A stretch of DNA of 64,000 nucleotides, from assembly GCF_026151205.1 (NCBI RefSeq), contig NC_087076.1, forward strand, positions 23,492,828-23,556,827. The letters are read 5' to 3'. The notes below the pieces were generated by a model. The model was given only the letters and a program-made list of their open reading frames with translations, was not told where the DNA came from and did no database searches. The stretch is from Bolinopsis microptera. Taxonomy: Eukaryota > Ctenophora > Tentaculata > Lobata > Bolinopsidae. This document shows positions 22,848 through 34,047 of this stretch, one piece after another; position 1 is the stretch's first letter, and each line of letters starts with the position of its first letter. Position numbers and translations under genes: made by a program.

Positions 22848-22915
22848 CAGTAAAAGCTCAACTGTCTGTAGTGTACTCCCCCCCCCCCGTCTACATATTA
22901 ATTCTCTTTTATTTA
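22848..22915 (+). repeat. 40-bp minisatellite, right part
   Basis: CAGTAAAAGCTCAACTGTCT resumes here directly after LINE-C, is interrupted by GTAGTGTACT and an 11-base C run, and ends with GTCTACATATTAATTCTCTT. This confirms that LINE-C entered a pre-existing array. Confidence 0.7.
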
Positions 22916-23084
22916 TGGCTGGCAGTATATATGAACGATTCTGCCATATAAATCATAATCTTACTACATAAGAGTATCTGTGTGAGGTAGACGACTAATC
23001 ACTATGCAGGGTCCCCAGGTAAGATCAAACTTACCGCATAGGTCCAGGGCACTATACATTGCGACGAAATATAATGAATATTAA

Positions 23085-23358
23085 ATATTAATGAGTGCAC
23101 ACAAGGGTATATCGCTGTTATAAAATTTCACAATTCAGTTATGTGGGGCAATCTGACCAGGCTCTTTATTAATGGTCCACGTTCTTGTAAACGATCAAGG
23201 CTTCTAAGGTGTCGAAGAAAATGTAGCTATTAAAAGCATTGCATTTTATAATTTATATCTGAGGTTCTATTCTAATTCTATAAGTAGTAGCAAGACATCT
23301 GGCAGCTGAATTGTGAAATTATATCACAGCGATATACCCTTGTGTGTATTCATTAATA
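23085..23358. mobile_element. Foldback / MITE-like inverted repeat
   Basis: Left arm 23085-23140 and right arm 23303-23358 are reverse complements with a few mismatches (shared CACAAGGGTATATCGCTGT and TTTCACAATTCAG). The ~160-bp spacer is non-coding. AT-rich borders hide any target duplication. Confidence 0.65.
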
Positions 23359-23399
23359 TTCAAAACTTATTGTTTCATTGATTCTAATATACTTAGTAT

Positions 23400-24980
23400 C
23401 GCGAAATCGAACAATGGACATGGCAACCGGAGGGAAAGGCTATATAGTGAAGAAAGCCAACAGTAGATGTACTAGTAGATGTACCAGGTACCTGAGATTC
23501 CCAGGTAAGATTTACCATAAATAAGAGAACAAACGCCACGTGAGTATTAGAGCCAGAGTAAGTGTGTAAGTTCGTGAAGGGCCCAGCTCTCTTAGACCTT
23601 TACATTGCATTATAATTGTCCCTTATATTATTTCACTTGAAGATACATTACTTCAATGTGCATCACTTACCTGTTACATCCCAGGACCATGATAGAACCA
23701 CACACAAGACAAGGATTGAAGGGTTCACTACTACAGACATATCTCTAACTTCACGTTACAGAAACTCTACATAGCTACGTACAGTCGAGTGCAGAGTGAT
23801 TACTGATTAATCGAATCTTGCTAAACGTTGTATACCTCTCTCTGGTGCACTCCGGCCGGAGAAAGAGCCTTTTGTGACCGGCCTTTTGCAACCCCTTTTT
23901 AAAGTTTTTAAAGTCCAATTGGAAGGTCTTTACAAATTTTTAAAATGATCTCATTCTAGGAACCAAATATATGCCAAAATAATACGACGAAAACAGAAAA
24001 TCAACGAATTTCGTCAAATTACGGACTTTTACACTTACTGAAGCTCCAAAAGCTCAAATATGGCACCTATGCGAAACTCACTGATAATTCCAAAAAGGTG
24101 TAACAAATTTGGTATTGTGAAAAGGCTTATACTCTTTAAAAAACAATGGTACAAACATTTTGAAAATCCGAGCAAGTTTATTTTTATCGTGCACACTGCA
24201 CCTCGTACTATTCATTATTCCTGTCATCTTTGACATTGAATCAGAATGTTTTGAATTTAAAATATGCCTGCTGAACGACTTTCGATGAGTCTTAATCATT
24301 AATGCCTGGAAAAACAGTAAATACTCCAGTAGCAGCGGTGTAGTTGAGTGTGCACTTTGATGTAGTTTTGTTGCTGGAAAATGTTAGATACAGCCGGGAA
24401 GATCCAAAGTGATCCAAATGCTAGAAATTGGAAAGCAAGAGGTAGCATTCAGAGGATGCTACAAAAAACTAGAATTATTAGTTTGAGGTAACCAAAGATT
24501 GAAAGGTTGAAAGACGGAGCCGAAGACCGCCTAAAATAGCTGGAAGGATTTTGTTTGATGTTATTATTTTTGGATGCACGAAGCGAAGGTAAACCAATTT
24601 TAATAAATATCTCTAAACTCAAGCAATATAATAGACCCTATGTTGCTTCATAGCTTGTATATAAATATTTGAGTGACCTATTTAATTCCCAATTGAGTAG
24701 CAAGAAACTCAGTACATCGAAGTGCACAGTGCACACTCCATGCAATACACCCTGCTACTAGACTGTAAGGGGTATAATATTACTGGGCGGTGCTCAGCCT
24801 GTCATTCTGCCGAATCCATATTTATGAACTTAATAGCCTGGGGTCCCCAGAAATTTTTTGTCATGTACCTACGACATACTACTAAAAGTCCAAGTCCGCG
24901 GTTAAATAATTTTGCATTTCTCATTTGTGACCCGGCCTGTGTTTGTGTCAGTGCTTACTTTAAAGTACGACTTCCAGTCG
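23400..24980. other. Non-coding stretch upstream of GPCR 2
   Basis: It contains the third copy of dispersed repeat family 1 (24212-24320) and otherwise nothing I can support. The last few hundred bases should include the promoter and 5' untranslated region of GPCR 2; no motif stands out. Confidence 0.4.
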
Positions 24981-24984
24981 CGAA

Positions 24985-25974
24985 ATGAAGTACGAAAATT
25001 ACACAAGATTTGGAATTCATGACAAAGCTGAAAGGTATGTTCTCTCTGCATACACGTCCTTCATTTTCCTATCATCCCTGATAGGAGACACCCTCATCCT
25101 CATTGGCTCTATGAGGTACAACGCTATAAAGCTTCACAAGATAATGGTGGTATTCATCCAGTACATTGCTGTCGCTGATTTGGTCATCTCCATCGTTAGA
25201 CTCCTGCCTGGTGCAGTTTCACTTGTTGCCAATGTCTGGGTCTTCGGTGACTTCCTTTGCTCTGCAGGATTCTTCATTTCGGGCAGCTTTGGGGGAACAA
25301 TCGCTCTTCTCATCGGTGCCCTTACATTTGCCAAGTTCCTGATCGTGAAATATCCACTGAGAGCAGTTCATTTTTCAAAGAGAGCAGGTCATCTGACGAC
25401 CCTGGTCATGTTTTCATGCATGTCTTCTTTTGGAGTGCTCGTGGCTGCCGAAAAGGGTGCTTACTTCAGCTACGTGAGCTACAATTGCGACTATGCACTT
25501 CCAGCTGATAAGTCCAAGATTGATTATGTCTTTGGAGTAGTTATAGGAGGAGTCGGACTCATCACTACAGGGATCATCACAGTGAGCAGCGTTATGCTAC
25601 TATTCCTGGCAAAAAAGATTGCAGATAGAAGAGCTGGAGGTCTCCAATGGCAGGGGATCAGAACGGTCCTTCTCACTGTGGTGGTTTATGCCATAGCAAC
25701 TGTCCCGTTAATTGTTAACCTATTTGAACATCCAAAAAACCAGCCAGAGTCTACTCCGACTTCCTACATTGCATATACTAGGTTTGCAATGTTCATATTG
25801 TATCTGCAAGCCCCTGCTAACTTCTTCATCTACACAGCCAGTCTCACCAGCTTCCAGGAGTTCCTGAAGTCTAGGATCAGGGTGGTTTTTGCTTCCATCA
25901 GGAGACGTTTTGTTTCCAGCGGAGATCAGCGCACCGCTCAGCAGGCGAGAGAGCGAGATAGACTACTGCCTTAA
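24985..25974 (+). CDS. Rhodopsin-class G-protein-coupled receptor 2
   Basis: A single-exon frame of 329 residues has seven hydrophobic segments, at about 20-43, 52-76, 92-119, 137-155, 182-209, 225-247 and 262-285. N5 (NYT) is a possible glycosylation site. C92 at the top of TM3 and C168 in the second extracellular loop can form the usual disulfide. TM2 keeps D65. As in GPCR 1, TM1 has GDT, the first cytoplasmic loop has YNAIKLHK, the DRY motif is missing (AKFLIVKYPLR) and TM7 has APANFFIY rather than NPxxY. The C-tail is short and basic. An AATAAA follows near 26131. The two receptors are paralogues in a probably expanded, lineage-specific family; ligand unknown. Confidence 0.88.
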   Translation: MKYENYTRFGIHDKAERYVLSAYTSFIFLSSLIGDTLILIGSMRYNAIKLHKIMVVFIQYIAVADLVISIVRLLPGAVSLVANVWVFGDFLCSAGFFISGSFGGTIALLIGALTFAKFLIVKYPLRAVHFSKRAGHLTTLVMFSCMSSFGVLVAAEKGAYFSYVSYNCDYALPADKSKIDYVFGVVIGGVGLITTGIITVSSVMLLFLAKKIADRRAGGLQWQGIRTVLLTVVVYAIATVPLIVNLFEHPKNQPESTPTSYIAYTRFAMFILYLQAPANFFIYTASLTSFQEFLKSRIRVVFASIRRRFVSSGDQRTAQQARERDRLLP

Positions 25975-27495
25975 TACTGGAACGTTGCCTCCTACCCAGG
26001 TTATACCCTGCTTGCTGGTCTATGCTTCTTATCGAGGGAGAGAAGTGGGGCAATGCACACAATGTGCATGGCAATGGCATTTTAAAAACCTTTGCAATGC
26101 CTTTAGTTCTTGATACTGTCTGATGGTGATAAAATAAATAACTTTATGAATTGAAGAAAATAAGTATGTGGTATGATTGTGGTATGATTGTCATTTTAAG
26201 CCCTGGTACGTGTCGAAATTGTATTTTTGATAGGCTCAAATTATAGCGAACAATTTGTTTCCTTTAAGGACCATTGATTTATATGTATAATGATCGTTGT
26301 GATTATATTTCATTGGCATAATGAACGTTTCGTCGTAAAATGTAGATTTACGTATATAATTCTTAAATTTTTTAATCTCAGAGGTTGTTTTATTTCTATA
26401 GTGATGAAAATGGGGCAAAATACGCTGCTTTTAGCTGTAACACAATGTCTGATGGTTGGATATGCTCTAAATTTTTTGGAAAGTTTCCTTGTTAGTCTAT
26501 AACTATAAGTATACCTTATCGGACCTTATTTGGACGGACATTACTTGAACGCTGGAGGCCCTAGCGTTCATCTTAATGTCCGTTCAAATAAAGTCCGTTC
26601 AATTAATGTCCGTCCAAGTTAAAGTCCGTTGAAATTTTTTCAAAAATTTTTCCATTTCGAACTTTTTGTCCAGAATATGACAACTATGGGAACTTTATTG
26701 TGCCGTAAGTTAACGACGGAAAGGTTCTCTTTGGTCTGCCGGAGGCACATAAAACTCTACTAGTATATGATGTTATCAAGGGTCACTTGGCGGAAAAAGT
26801 CAACGAAATTATGGCACTCAAAAACATAGTTCATGAGCTATAGTCCCCGCCAACATGACAAACTTGTTCCAGCCTCTAGATATTACGGTAAATCGTGTTG
26901 CCAAGGACATTGTCCGACGTTATTATAGTTCATATTACTGAGGGGAGGTAATGAAACAGTGCTAGGAAAGCTCCACGTGATGTTAAGGTTAACCTAAAAT
27001 TGTCTAAGATAAAACCGATTCACGCCGAATGGCTTGTAAAAGTTAACACTGAAATGCAGGACCGGGGTAGTTTGATAAAAAAGGTTTCCATAAAGCTAGA
27101 AATCACAGAAGCATGGACTATTTCATGCACGAAACCCCATTTGATAAAGATGATATGTGACATTAGACACTGATCATGTACACATATTTTAACATTTTTT
27201 ACTGCTTAATGACTCCTTTTCTTACTTACTGTATAAAAAATGGATTTAAAAATCATTTGCTGAAATCAAAAAACCGTCAAAAAATTGAAAAAAGTTCGGA
27301 TTTTTGATGGTTTTGAATGCCTTCGAGCGTTTAGACCCCAAAGGTTTTGCTCTATTACGGGTAAACCTAGGATGCTGCAGATTCAACTCTGTACATTCAG
27401 ACCGTCTGTGCGTGGTGAAGAGCCACATCCTGCTCGAGGTGGGGCTGCATGCAACTTCAGTGATGGAGTTGTAACTGAACACAGCGGATCTAGGG

Positions 27496-28785
27496 GTGCA
27501 CCCCCGAAAAAAAGCCGGGCATCCTCAGAACAAGCCCGTGATGATGGTGATTTGGGTTAATGAAGATGTAACAGATTCCGGAACTATGGGAGCACCATCT
27601 GTCATCTTTCCGTTTTATTTACTGTATGTGGGAACATCTACTGATGAAGTAGCTATCAAGAGAGCCATTCCAGTGGCGCAGGTGGCTCACGTGTCACATA
27701 GCCAACAGAAAAGAAACATGATGAATAGTTCTTACAGCACTAGGGTATCAGCCCCTACTTTTGTTTCTGGACGTGAAGGTGGTAATGATTTCACCAACTT
27801 AAATCCGAATGGAAGGTTGGTGAATGATGAGCCTAATCAACCTGAAACACCCAACATAAACGAAAACAACAAAAAAAGTTTATTTTCATGTACCGACATT
27901 ACCTGGGTAGGCACTCTTAACACTAGAACGATAAGAACTGCTCAGAGGAAACTGGAGATGGTACATCTTTTCGAGAAGAGTGGAGCAGAGATTGTAGGTA
28001 TCCAAGAGCACAGGATAGTCCATGAAGAGCCTGTCAAAGTAGAGAGAGTTGGCAAGAGCAGCTATCTAATTACTTCATCAGCTACTAGGAATCGGGCCCA
28101 GGCAGCAGTGGGCGGAGTGGGATTCATCCTAACTAGCAAGGCATTTGACGCAACTACGGAGATAACACCAGTAACGGAGAGAATCCTTAAGATATCTCTA
28201 AATGGTAATCCTAAACCAACCTTCGTCTGTGTCTACGGACCTACGGAGGCAGATAGTGTAGAAGCAGCAGAGAAGTTTCATACCGATCTAAGGTGTTGTG
28301 CAGTCTCACAGATCCCTGCTCACAACTTCTTGGAGATGATTGGGGATTTTAACGCTCACCTATCAAAGAGGGACGAGAATGACTTTGGTTGGTATTTCCA
28401 TGAGAGAACCAACAGAAATGGGGAACTGCTTCGGGATACTGCCCTGGAATGTAATCTGGAGATTACAAACACCAGGTTCAGAAAGAAGCGGGGTAAGATG
28501 TGGACTCACCTATCGGATGGAACCCTGAATAAGTCTCAGTTAGACTTTATTCTAGTGAGGAAGAAGTGGAGGAACAGTGTCAAAAATACTGAAGTCTACA
28601 GCTTCTTTAGTACACTGGGTACTGATCATAGACTTGTTTTGTCTAAGATCAAGCTATCTCTTCGACGAGCAAAAAAGCAACCCAAGAAAACCTGGTATAA
28701 TTGGGGAGCACTTAAATCGGATGAAGACCTTCAGAAGAGATATGCGGTAGAAGTCAAGAATCGGTACTCTGCTTTATGCGGGTGA
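27496..28785 (+). pseudogene. RTE-clade LINE, endonuclease part
   Basis: The 429-codon frame encodes an unrecognised N-terminal ~130 residues and then an APE-type endonuclease of the RTE style, about residues 133-400 (WVGTLNTRTIR, IVGIQEHR, VYGPTE, MIGDFNAHLSKR, SQLDFILV, GTDHRLVLSKI). The metal-binding and catalytic residues Asn, Glu, Asp/Asn and the terminal Asp-His are visible. The frame ends at 28785 by a small frameshift near 28775; the downstream frame continues directly with GDQRVQSVRTAL. The true start of the protein is unclear. Confidence 0.8.
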
Positions 28786-28801
28786 TCAGCGAGTTCAAAG
28801 C

Positions 28802-30487
28802 GTGCGTACAGCCTTGCAGCAAGCAGAGACTGTCTATCACCGGGATCCTAGTGAAGACAGTCGACTGTCTGTTAAGCTACTAAAAACTGAACTGGATCAG
28901 GTGTACCAGGACATCTTTGAAGAAGATCTAGTTGCCAAGGTTAGAAGGGTCGAAATGGCTGCAGACAGATGCAAAAACAAAGAAAGTTGGAATGTCATTA
29001 ATGAGATAACTGGCAGGAAGGCCAAGGGGGCAACTCAAATAAGGGGCAACGGAGCCGAAGAAAGGAAGAAAAATTGGCTTGGGCATTTCACGAATCTATT
29101 AGGGAGTATACCGGATGTGGAAAACGAGCATCCTAGGATCATGAATCAATTTGAAGGACTCAGCATCAGTACAGAACCTTTTACTGTGGATGAGCTTAAA
29201 GCTGCTAAACACAGGATAAAAGAAGGTAAAGCACCAGGTGATGACGGCATACCACCTGAAGTCCTCAAAAGATGCGACCTGGATGAAATCGTGCTGTCAT
29301 TCTGCAACAAAGCCCTGACAGATGGTATTGCGCCAGATCAGTGGAGGATAAGTAACATCATCCCGGTCCCCAAAAAGGGAGACTTGACCAACCCTGGAAA
29401 CTGGAGGGGGATATCTTTGACTTCTCTCGTAGCTAAGACTCTTAATAGAATGGTGCTTAATAGGATCCAGCCGGCTATAGAGGGGGTACTTAGGGACACT
29501 CAGAATGGTTTTCGGGAAGGACGGTCCACTACTAGTCACATCTTGGCACTCAGAAGGATTCTAGAGGGGGCTAGACAGAGAAATTTACCGGTAGCTATGG
29601 TGTTTGTTGATTTTAAGAAGGCCTTTGATTCACTTCACCGGGGAATTTTTATGCAAATACTTAAGGCCTATGGAATACCGGACAGTATTGTAGATATCAT
29701 TAATCTTCTCTATGTCAACACGAAGGGCAAAGTTATAACACCAGATGGGGATACCGAGCTATTTGATATCCTGGCAGGAGTTCTTCAAGGGGATACATTA
29801 GCACCATACTTGTTCATTATAGCCCTTGACTATTGCATGAGACAAGCCTTAAGCAAGCATCCTGAAATAGGATTTACCATTAAGCCTTATCGGAGTAGGA
29901 GAGTCAAGGCGGAGAAGATAACAGACACTGGTTTTGCAGATGACATTGCTCTGATAGCAGATACTGTAAAGGAGGCAGAGATGCTGATGCTAGAGGTAGA
30001 AAGAGTTGCTGCTACAGTGGGACTTAAAATGAACGAAGGGAAAACCAAATTCATTACTCAGAACATCGAGAACCCTGATACCATCAAGTCCCTGGGTAAC
30101 AACACAATAGAGCACGTGGAAGACTTTACCTATCTTGGTTCTAGAATCAGAGACAGTGAGAGTGATATCAGGGTTAGGAAAGGAAGAGCATGGGGAGCAT
30201 GCCACACTCTCAAAAAACTTTGGAAATCTAACCTTAGAAAGTCTATCAAGACCAGAGTGTTCACAGCACTAGTCGAGTCGGTGCTTCTATACGGTTCTGA
30301 GACTTGGACTATGACGAAAAGGCTGGAGAAGATGGTTGATGGTTGCTATACACGAATGTTAAGAATGGCCCTTAACATCAATCAATATCGAGACCATGTC
30401 AGCAACCACAGTCTGTACGGTGATCTTCCTAAAGTCAGCTCCAAGATAACCCAACGAAGGCTCAGACTTGCAGGTCATGCTCACTGA
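28802..30487 (+). pseudogene. RTE-clade LINE, reverse transcriptase
   Basis: The 561-codon frame holds the RT: KAPGDDGIPPEVLK, VPKKGDLTNPGNWRGISL, NGFREGRST, the catalytic FVDFKKAFD, AGVLQGDTLAPYLF and GFADD (FADD at 378-381). After this come the RTE C-terminal blocks TYLGS, YGSETWTMTK and RRLRLAGHAH. A TGA at 30485-30487 interrupts it; the same frame stays open afterwards to a TAA at 30689-30691 and encodes the usual C-terminal RTE block (GRPYLTLLDNLK, DTGLKSVDEIARLM). The copy therefore has one frameshift and one nonsense change and is probably inactive but young. Confidence 0.85.
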
Positions 30488-30691
30488 CATCCGGAGCTGA
30501 CACTGAACAAACTGATCCTCTGGAAGCCGAGTCATGGGCATACTAACAGGGGGCGACCTTACCTAACACTACTAGATAACCTAAAAGCAGATACTGGGCT
30601 GAAATCAGTAGATGAGATAGCTAGACTGATGGAGGACAGAAAGCTGTGGAGAACTGTTGTCAATGGATCTCGGGAATACTACCCGCCTTAA
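30488..30691 (+). pseudogene. RTE ORF C-terminus after the nonsense codon
   Basis: In the same frame as the RT, 67 codons encode HPELTLNKLILW, NRGRPYLTLLDNL and a Trp/Tyr-containing end, finishing at TAA 30689-30691. This is the family's normal C-terminus, separated only by the TGA at 30485. A short (AAGTCAGT)-type tail follows at 30689-30707, as expected for RTE elements. Confidence 0.75.
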
Positions 30692-31609
30692 GTCAGTAAG
30701 TCAGTCGAGCGTTCATATTAATGTCCGTTCATAATTATGTCCGTTCATGTAATGTCCGTCCAAATAAGGTCCGATAAGGTAAGTAAGCTCACCAATTTTT
30801 GTTAAAATTGGATCAAGGGAAGGTTACTCAATACGCGACGAATTTGTTTCAAGAATTTTGTGCTGGCCGAAATTAGCGCAAAAAACCATCCTACAGTCCG
30901 CCAGTCGGTGCACACGCGCGGCCCACTGGCACTACATGTCGATGGTGCACTACCTATTAGTATTACTATTATACTTATAGTTAGGGATAATTAACTTTAA
31001 TACAGAAACATCTGGACAAAAATTTATGACAAGTATTTTTCTACAGGAATGTGTTGTCCATAGTTTCAGGAACCACCCCAACGACTTTTAAATCTGGATC
31101 TGATTGGGGAAAAAGTTAGAGCAAATTTTCTCCAGGCGCCTAAGGATCGCACTTGAAACTCCTACCGTCAAAAAGACACCCAGGAGCCCCATAGGGTGTG
31201 CAAAATGGCCGCAATAGTAATATTTGTGTCAGATCTTTATTTGTTTAAATAAATTTATTTTTATAATTATAGACTACGCTGTCGGAAATTTACCAAAATT
31301 TGAAAAATGTACTAAAATTTCGAAAAACTTGTTGTACAATTTAATAAAAACGTCGTCTAGTTATGAGTATTCAGATATTACAATTCATCTCACATTCGCG
31401 TTCGGAAATTCGAAAAAGGTTTGGGGCCCAGAATTTGCAACATTATTGGCACTGGCAGCTGTAAAACTAACATAGTAACATGTATAAGGTCACAAGGACA
31501 GCCAGCCGCAATAACTTTATTTGTTAAGACTTTCAAAGAGAGTAATGGTGATCCTCATAAAAAGAAACTGCCTTTTTAGGTATCGTCTTTACCAAGGTCA
31601 TTGTATATA

Positions 31610-33434
31610 CAGGGTGGGCCAAAAGTCAGTACCCATACGTTGGCCTTTATAGCTCAGTCACTGAGTGCCCAATTTAAATACTTCTTTCTGGTATGACTTA
31701 GTACCACCACTGGTTCGAGGAATTTGTCAACTCGAAAAATATGGAGGTTCATTTTCACATTTATTTGATAGTTTAGATAGTCGGATCAAGCTAAATGTTA
31801 TTGAATTGTGTTTGGCTATTCGAATTACGTTTGTCCTGAAAGAATTAGAACTGTAGCTTCTCAGATGACCGAGATATGAACCATAACGAGTTTATTCATT
31901 ACGTGTGATCGGGTGATTGGTTTACCTAATCACGTGATAAGGTCCCCCGTTAACTACCCCGTTAAACATTATGGGAATTGTTAAGGGTGCCCAATTAAGG
32001 TGTCGTGTCACGGTGTCACATAATCACCCAGTCAATTTTGTTAACGAGATACAGAAAATGCTTGATAACTTCGTCATTTCTAATCCGTTTTGCCTCATGT
32101 TTTCAGATCATATGCAACATTTGATGATCTACCGTCTCTGAAAAAATTAGGCGTTCAGCATGTTCAGAGAAAACAATATAGGTCTTTTAATATTGAATGG
32201 GCGTGGTCTAAAATATTCGAATTTTCAAATTTTGACGACGGAATCCTCGAACCAGTAAATACAGTATGCCATCTGCAAAGCAACAGCTCTCATGGCGATT
32301 CAGTAGTGTGGCATAACACGGTTAACGCACGGTTAAGGCACGGTTAAGGCACAGTTAAGGCACGGTTGAGGCACGGTTAAGGCACGGTTAAGGCACAAGG
32401 GTTACATAAGGCACGGTTCTTAAGGCACGGTTAACGCACGGTTAACGCACGGTTAACGCACGGTTAACGCACGGTTAAGGCACAAACTGCCCAAAAGCAA
32501 CCATTATGGTCGCTTAAGGCACGGTTAACGCACGGTTGGGGAAATATAACATATAAACATACAAGTGGTTAACTAAGGCACGGTTAAGGCACGGCTAGGG
32601 AACAAGGGTTACATAAGGCACGGTTGTTTATGTCGGGATATGATCCATGTCAGCTGATCAACGAGATAAAAAGTTTGCATGTATTGATAAGTGTGCGGGT
32701 GGTGTCAGCACGCAGCAAAGTTGGGTGATGTGATCTGATACATGACTGCATGCGAAGTAGGTTGTGTAGATCACCTCGCTCAAATAAACAGGTGTGAGCT
32801 CTAGGAGATGTTAACTTAATTTGAAGAGCCTTGTTACTTGAAGAGATCGTTAATCGAGATAAGGATTTCAAATATAGGACGGTCAAACGAAGCAGGGCTG
32901 TTGCTTTACCATTTACAATTAGAAAATTTATTCATAGCGCGAATCGCACTGTAAAATTTACAGATCGTCACATTCAGATCATGTGCCTTAGTTAACCACT
33001 TGTATGTTTATAGGCTATATTTCCCCAACCGTGCGTTAACCGTGCCTTAAGCGACCATAATGGTTGCTTTTGGGCAGTTTGTGCCTTAACCGTGCCTTAA
33101 GTGACCGTGTCTCAACCGTGCCTTATGTAACCCTTGTTCCCTAGCCGTGCCTTAACCGTGCCTTAGTTAACCACTTGTATGTTTATATGTTATATTTCCC
33201 CAACCGTGCGTTAACCGTGCCTTAAGCGACCATAATGGTTGCTTTTGGGCAGTTTGTGCCTTAACCGTGCCTTATGTAACCCTTGTGCCTTAACCGTGCC
33301 TTAACTGTGCCTTAACCGTGCCTTAACCGTGCGTTAACCGTGTTATGCCACACTACTGAATTGCCGCTCTCAAATATAAAACACAGCGGAGCTATTAAGG
33401 CCAACGTATGGGTACTGACTTTTGGCCCACCCTG
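31610..33434. mobile_element. Mariner-like non-autonomous transposon
   Basis: Terminal inverted repeats start CAGGGTGGGCCAAAAGTCAG and match for about 45 bp with one mismatch; TA lies directly outside both ends (31608-31609 and 33435-33436). CAGGGTGGNCC termini and a TA target are typical of the mariner/Tc1 superfamily. No transposase is present: the frames at 31665-31856 and 32090-32347 are short and carry no recognisable D,D motif. The central kilobase is a large palindrome of 11-bp repeats. Confidence 0.8.
32298..33362. repeat. Large palindrome of 11-bp (CACGGTTAASG) repeats
   Basis: Left arm from 32298 (ATTCAGTAGTGTGGCATAAC...) to about 32630 and right arm from about 32985 to 33362 are inverted copies. 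The outermost ~66 bp are essentially identical. Both arms consist largely of 11-mers CACGGTTAAGG and CACGGTTAACG, plus a unique block (AAACTGCCCAAAAGCAACCA...GGTCGCTTAAGG). The right arm contains that block twice (from 32989 and from 33163), so the arms are unequal. The ~350-bp centre is not palindromic. Ends starting with CAG could mark a second, nested transposon. Confidence 0.8.
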
Positions 33435-33439
33435 TATAT

Positions 33440-34041
33440 ATATATACTGATGAGCGTGTCACAGCCTGAGAAACTGTGAATAAACAGTACTATACCTTTT
33501 ATATTGGCATCAAGGGCATTTATCATTTTACTGATTGAGCTGTTTCTCGAATCTCGATGTCATTACATTTCATTGTGTTTCTCACTAAAACGATGTTTAA
33601 CGAGGCAAAGTGCAAATTTGATGAATAATAGGAAGTTAGGTGAAAAACCAAAAGGTTGCATAGCAACGGTGTTGTAATGCGCACGTGCAAACATTGTTGG
33701 AACGGCATTTTGATCGGTTTTGTGGTAATTACATTGTGTCTAAAGCGTTTTACATTTAAATCGGCTGTATCTTCGGCTAAGATAAACACTTTTTGATGCG
33801 ATTAAAACTTTCTTTCAAAGAACACTACTACTAGTCAGTACTACGTCATCCCTGTAACCACGGGCTTTCTAGTTATCTAGTATTCCTATAATTATCATGA
33901 CAGTTGGGCCAGTTGCACTAGACATGGGACAGTTCAGCTACTCAACGTGGTATTTAATACAGCAACCTTTCTCTTAACTTGGAGGAACAATTACATCTCC
34001 TTCCTTAGGCTCTCTCTTCAAGAGGGAAGGATAATAGCTCT
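33440..34041. other. Non-coding stretch
   Basis: No exon, frame or repeat that I can support lies between the mariner-like element and the poly(G) element. Confidence 0.4.
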
Positions 34042-34047
34042 AAGTTA

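Larger units (their letters stand above)
26514..30779 (+). mobile_element. TIR-bounded composite containing an RTE LINE
   Basis: The left end CCTTATCGGACCTTATTTGG and the right end are inverted repeats for about 38 bp with one mismatch, each bordered by TA (26512-26513 and 30780-30781). A second, directly oriented ~60-bp similarity links 26568-26630 with 30711-30771 (AGCGTTCATMTTAATGTCCG and following GTCCGTTCA repeats), and AACGCT...AGCGTT forms a hairpin in the left arm. An RTE element fills the interior. The simplest reading is an RTE inserted in a small MITE. Mobilisation of the whole unit cannot be excluded. The termini match the MITE at 1179-1584. Confidence 0.75.

Noticed and set aside
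31665-32347. Short frames in the mariner-like element as a transposase
   Set aside because: Too short, with no D,D(34)D-type or helix-turn-helix motif visible.
32298-33362. GGTTAA-containing 11-mers as interstitial telomere repeats
   Set aside because: The unit is 11 bp with CACGG and forms an inverted pair within a mariner-like element, unlike TTAGGG-type telomeric DNA.
33437-33470. CTGATGAG...GAAAC as a hammerhead ribozyme
   Set aside because: The bases between cannot form stem II, so the similarity is only local.
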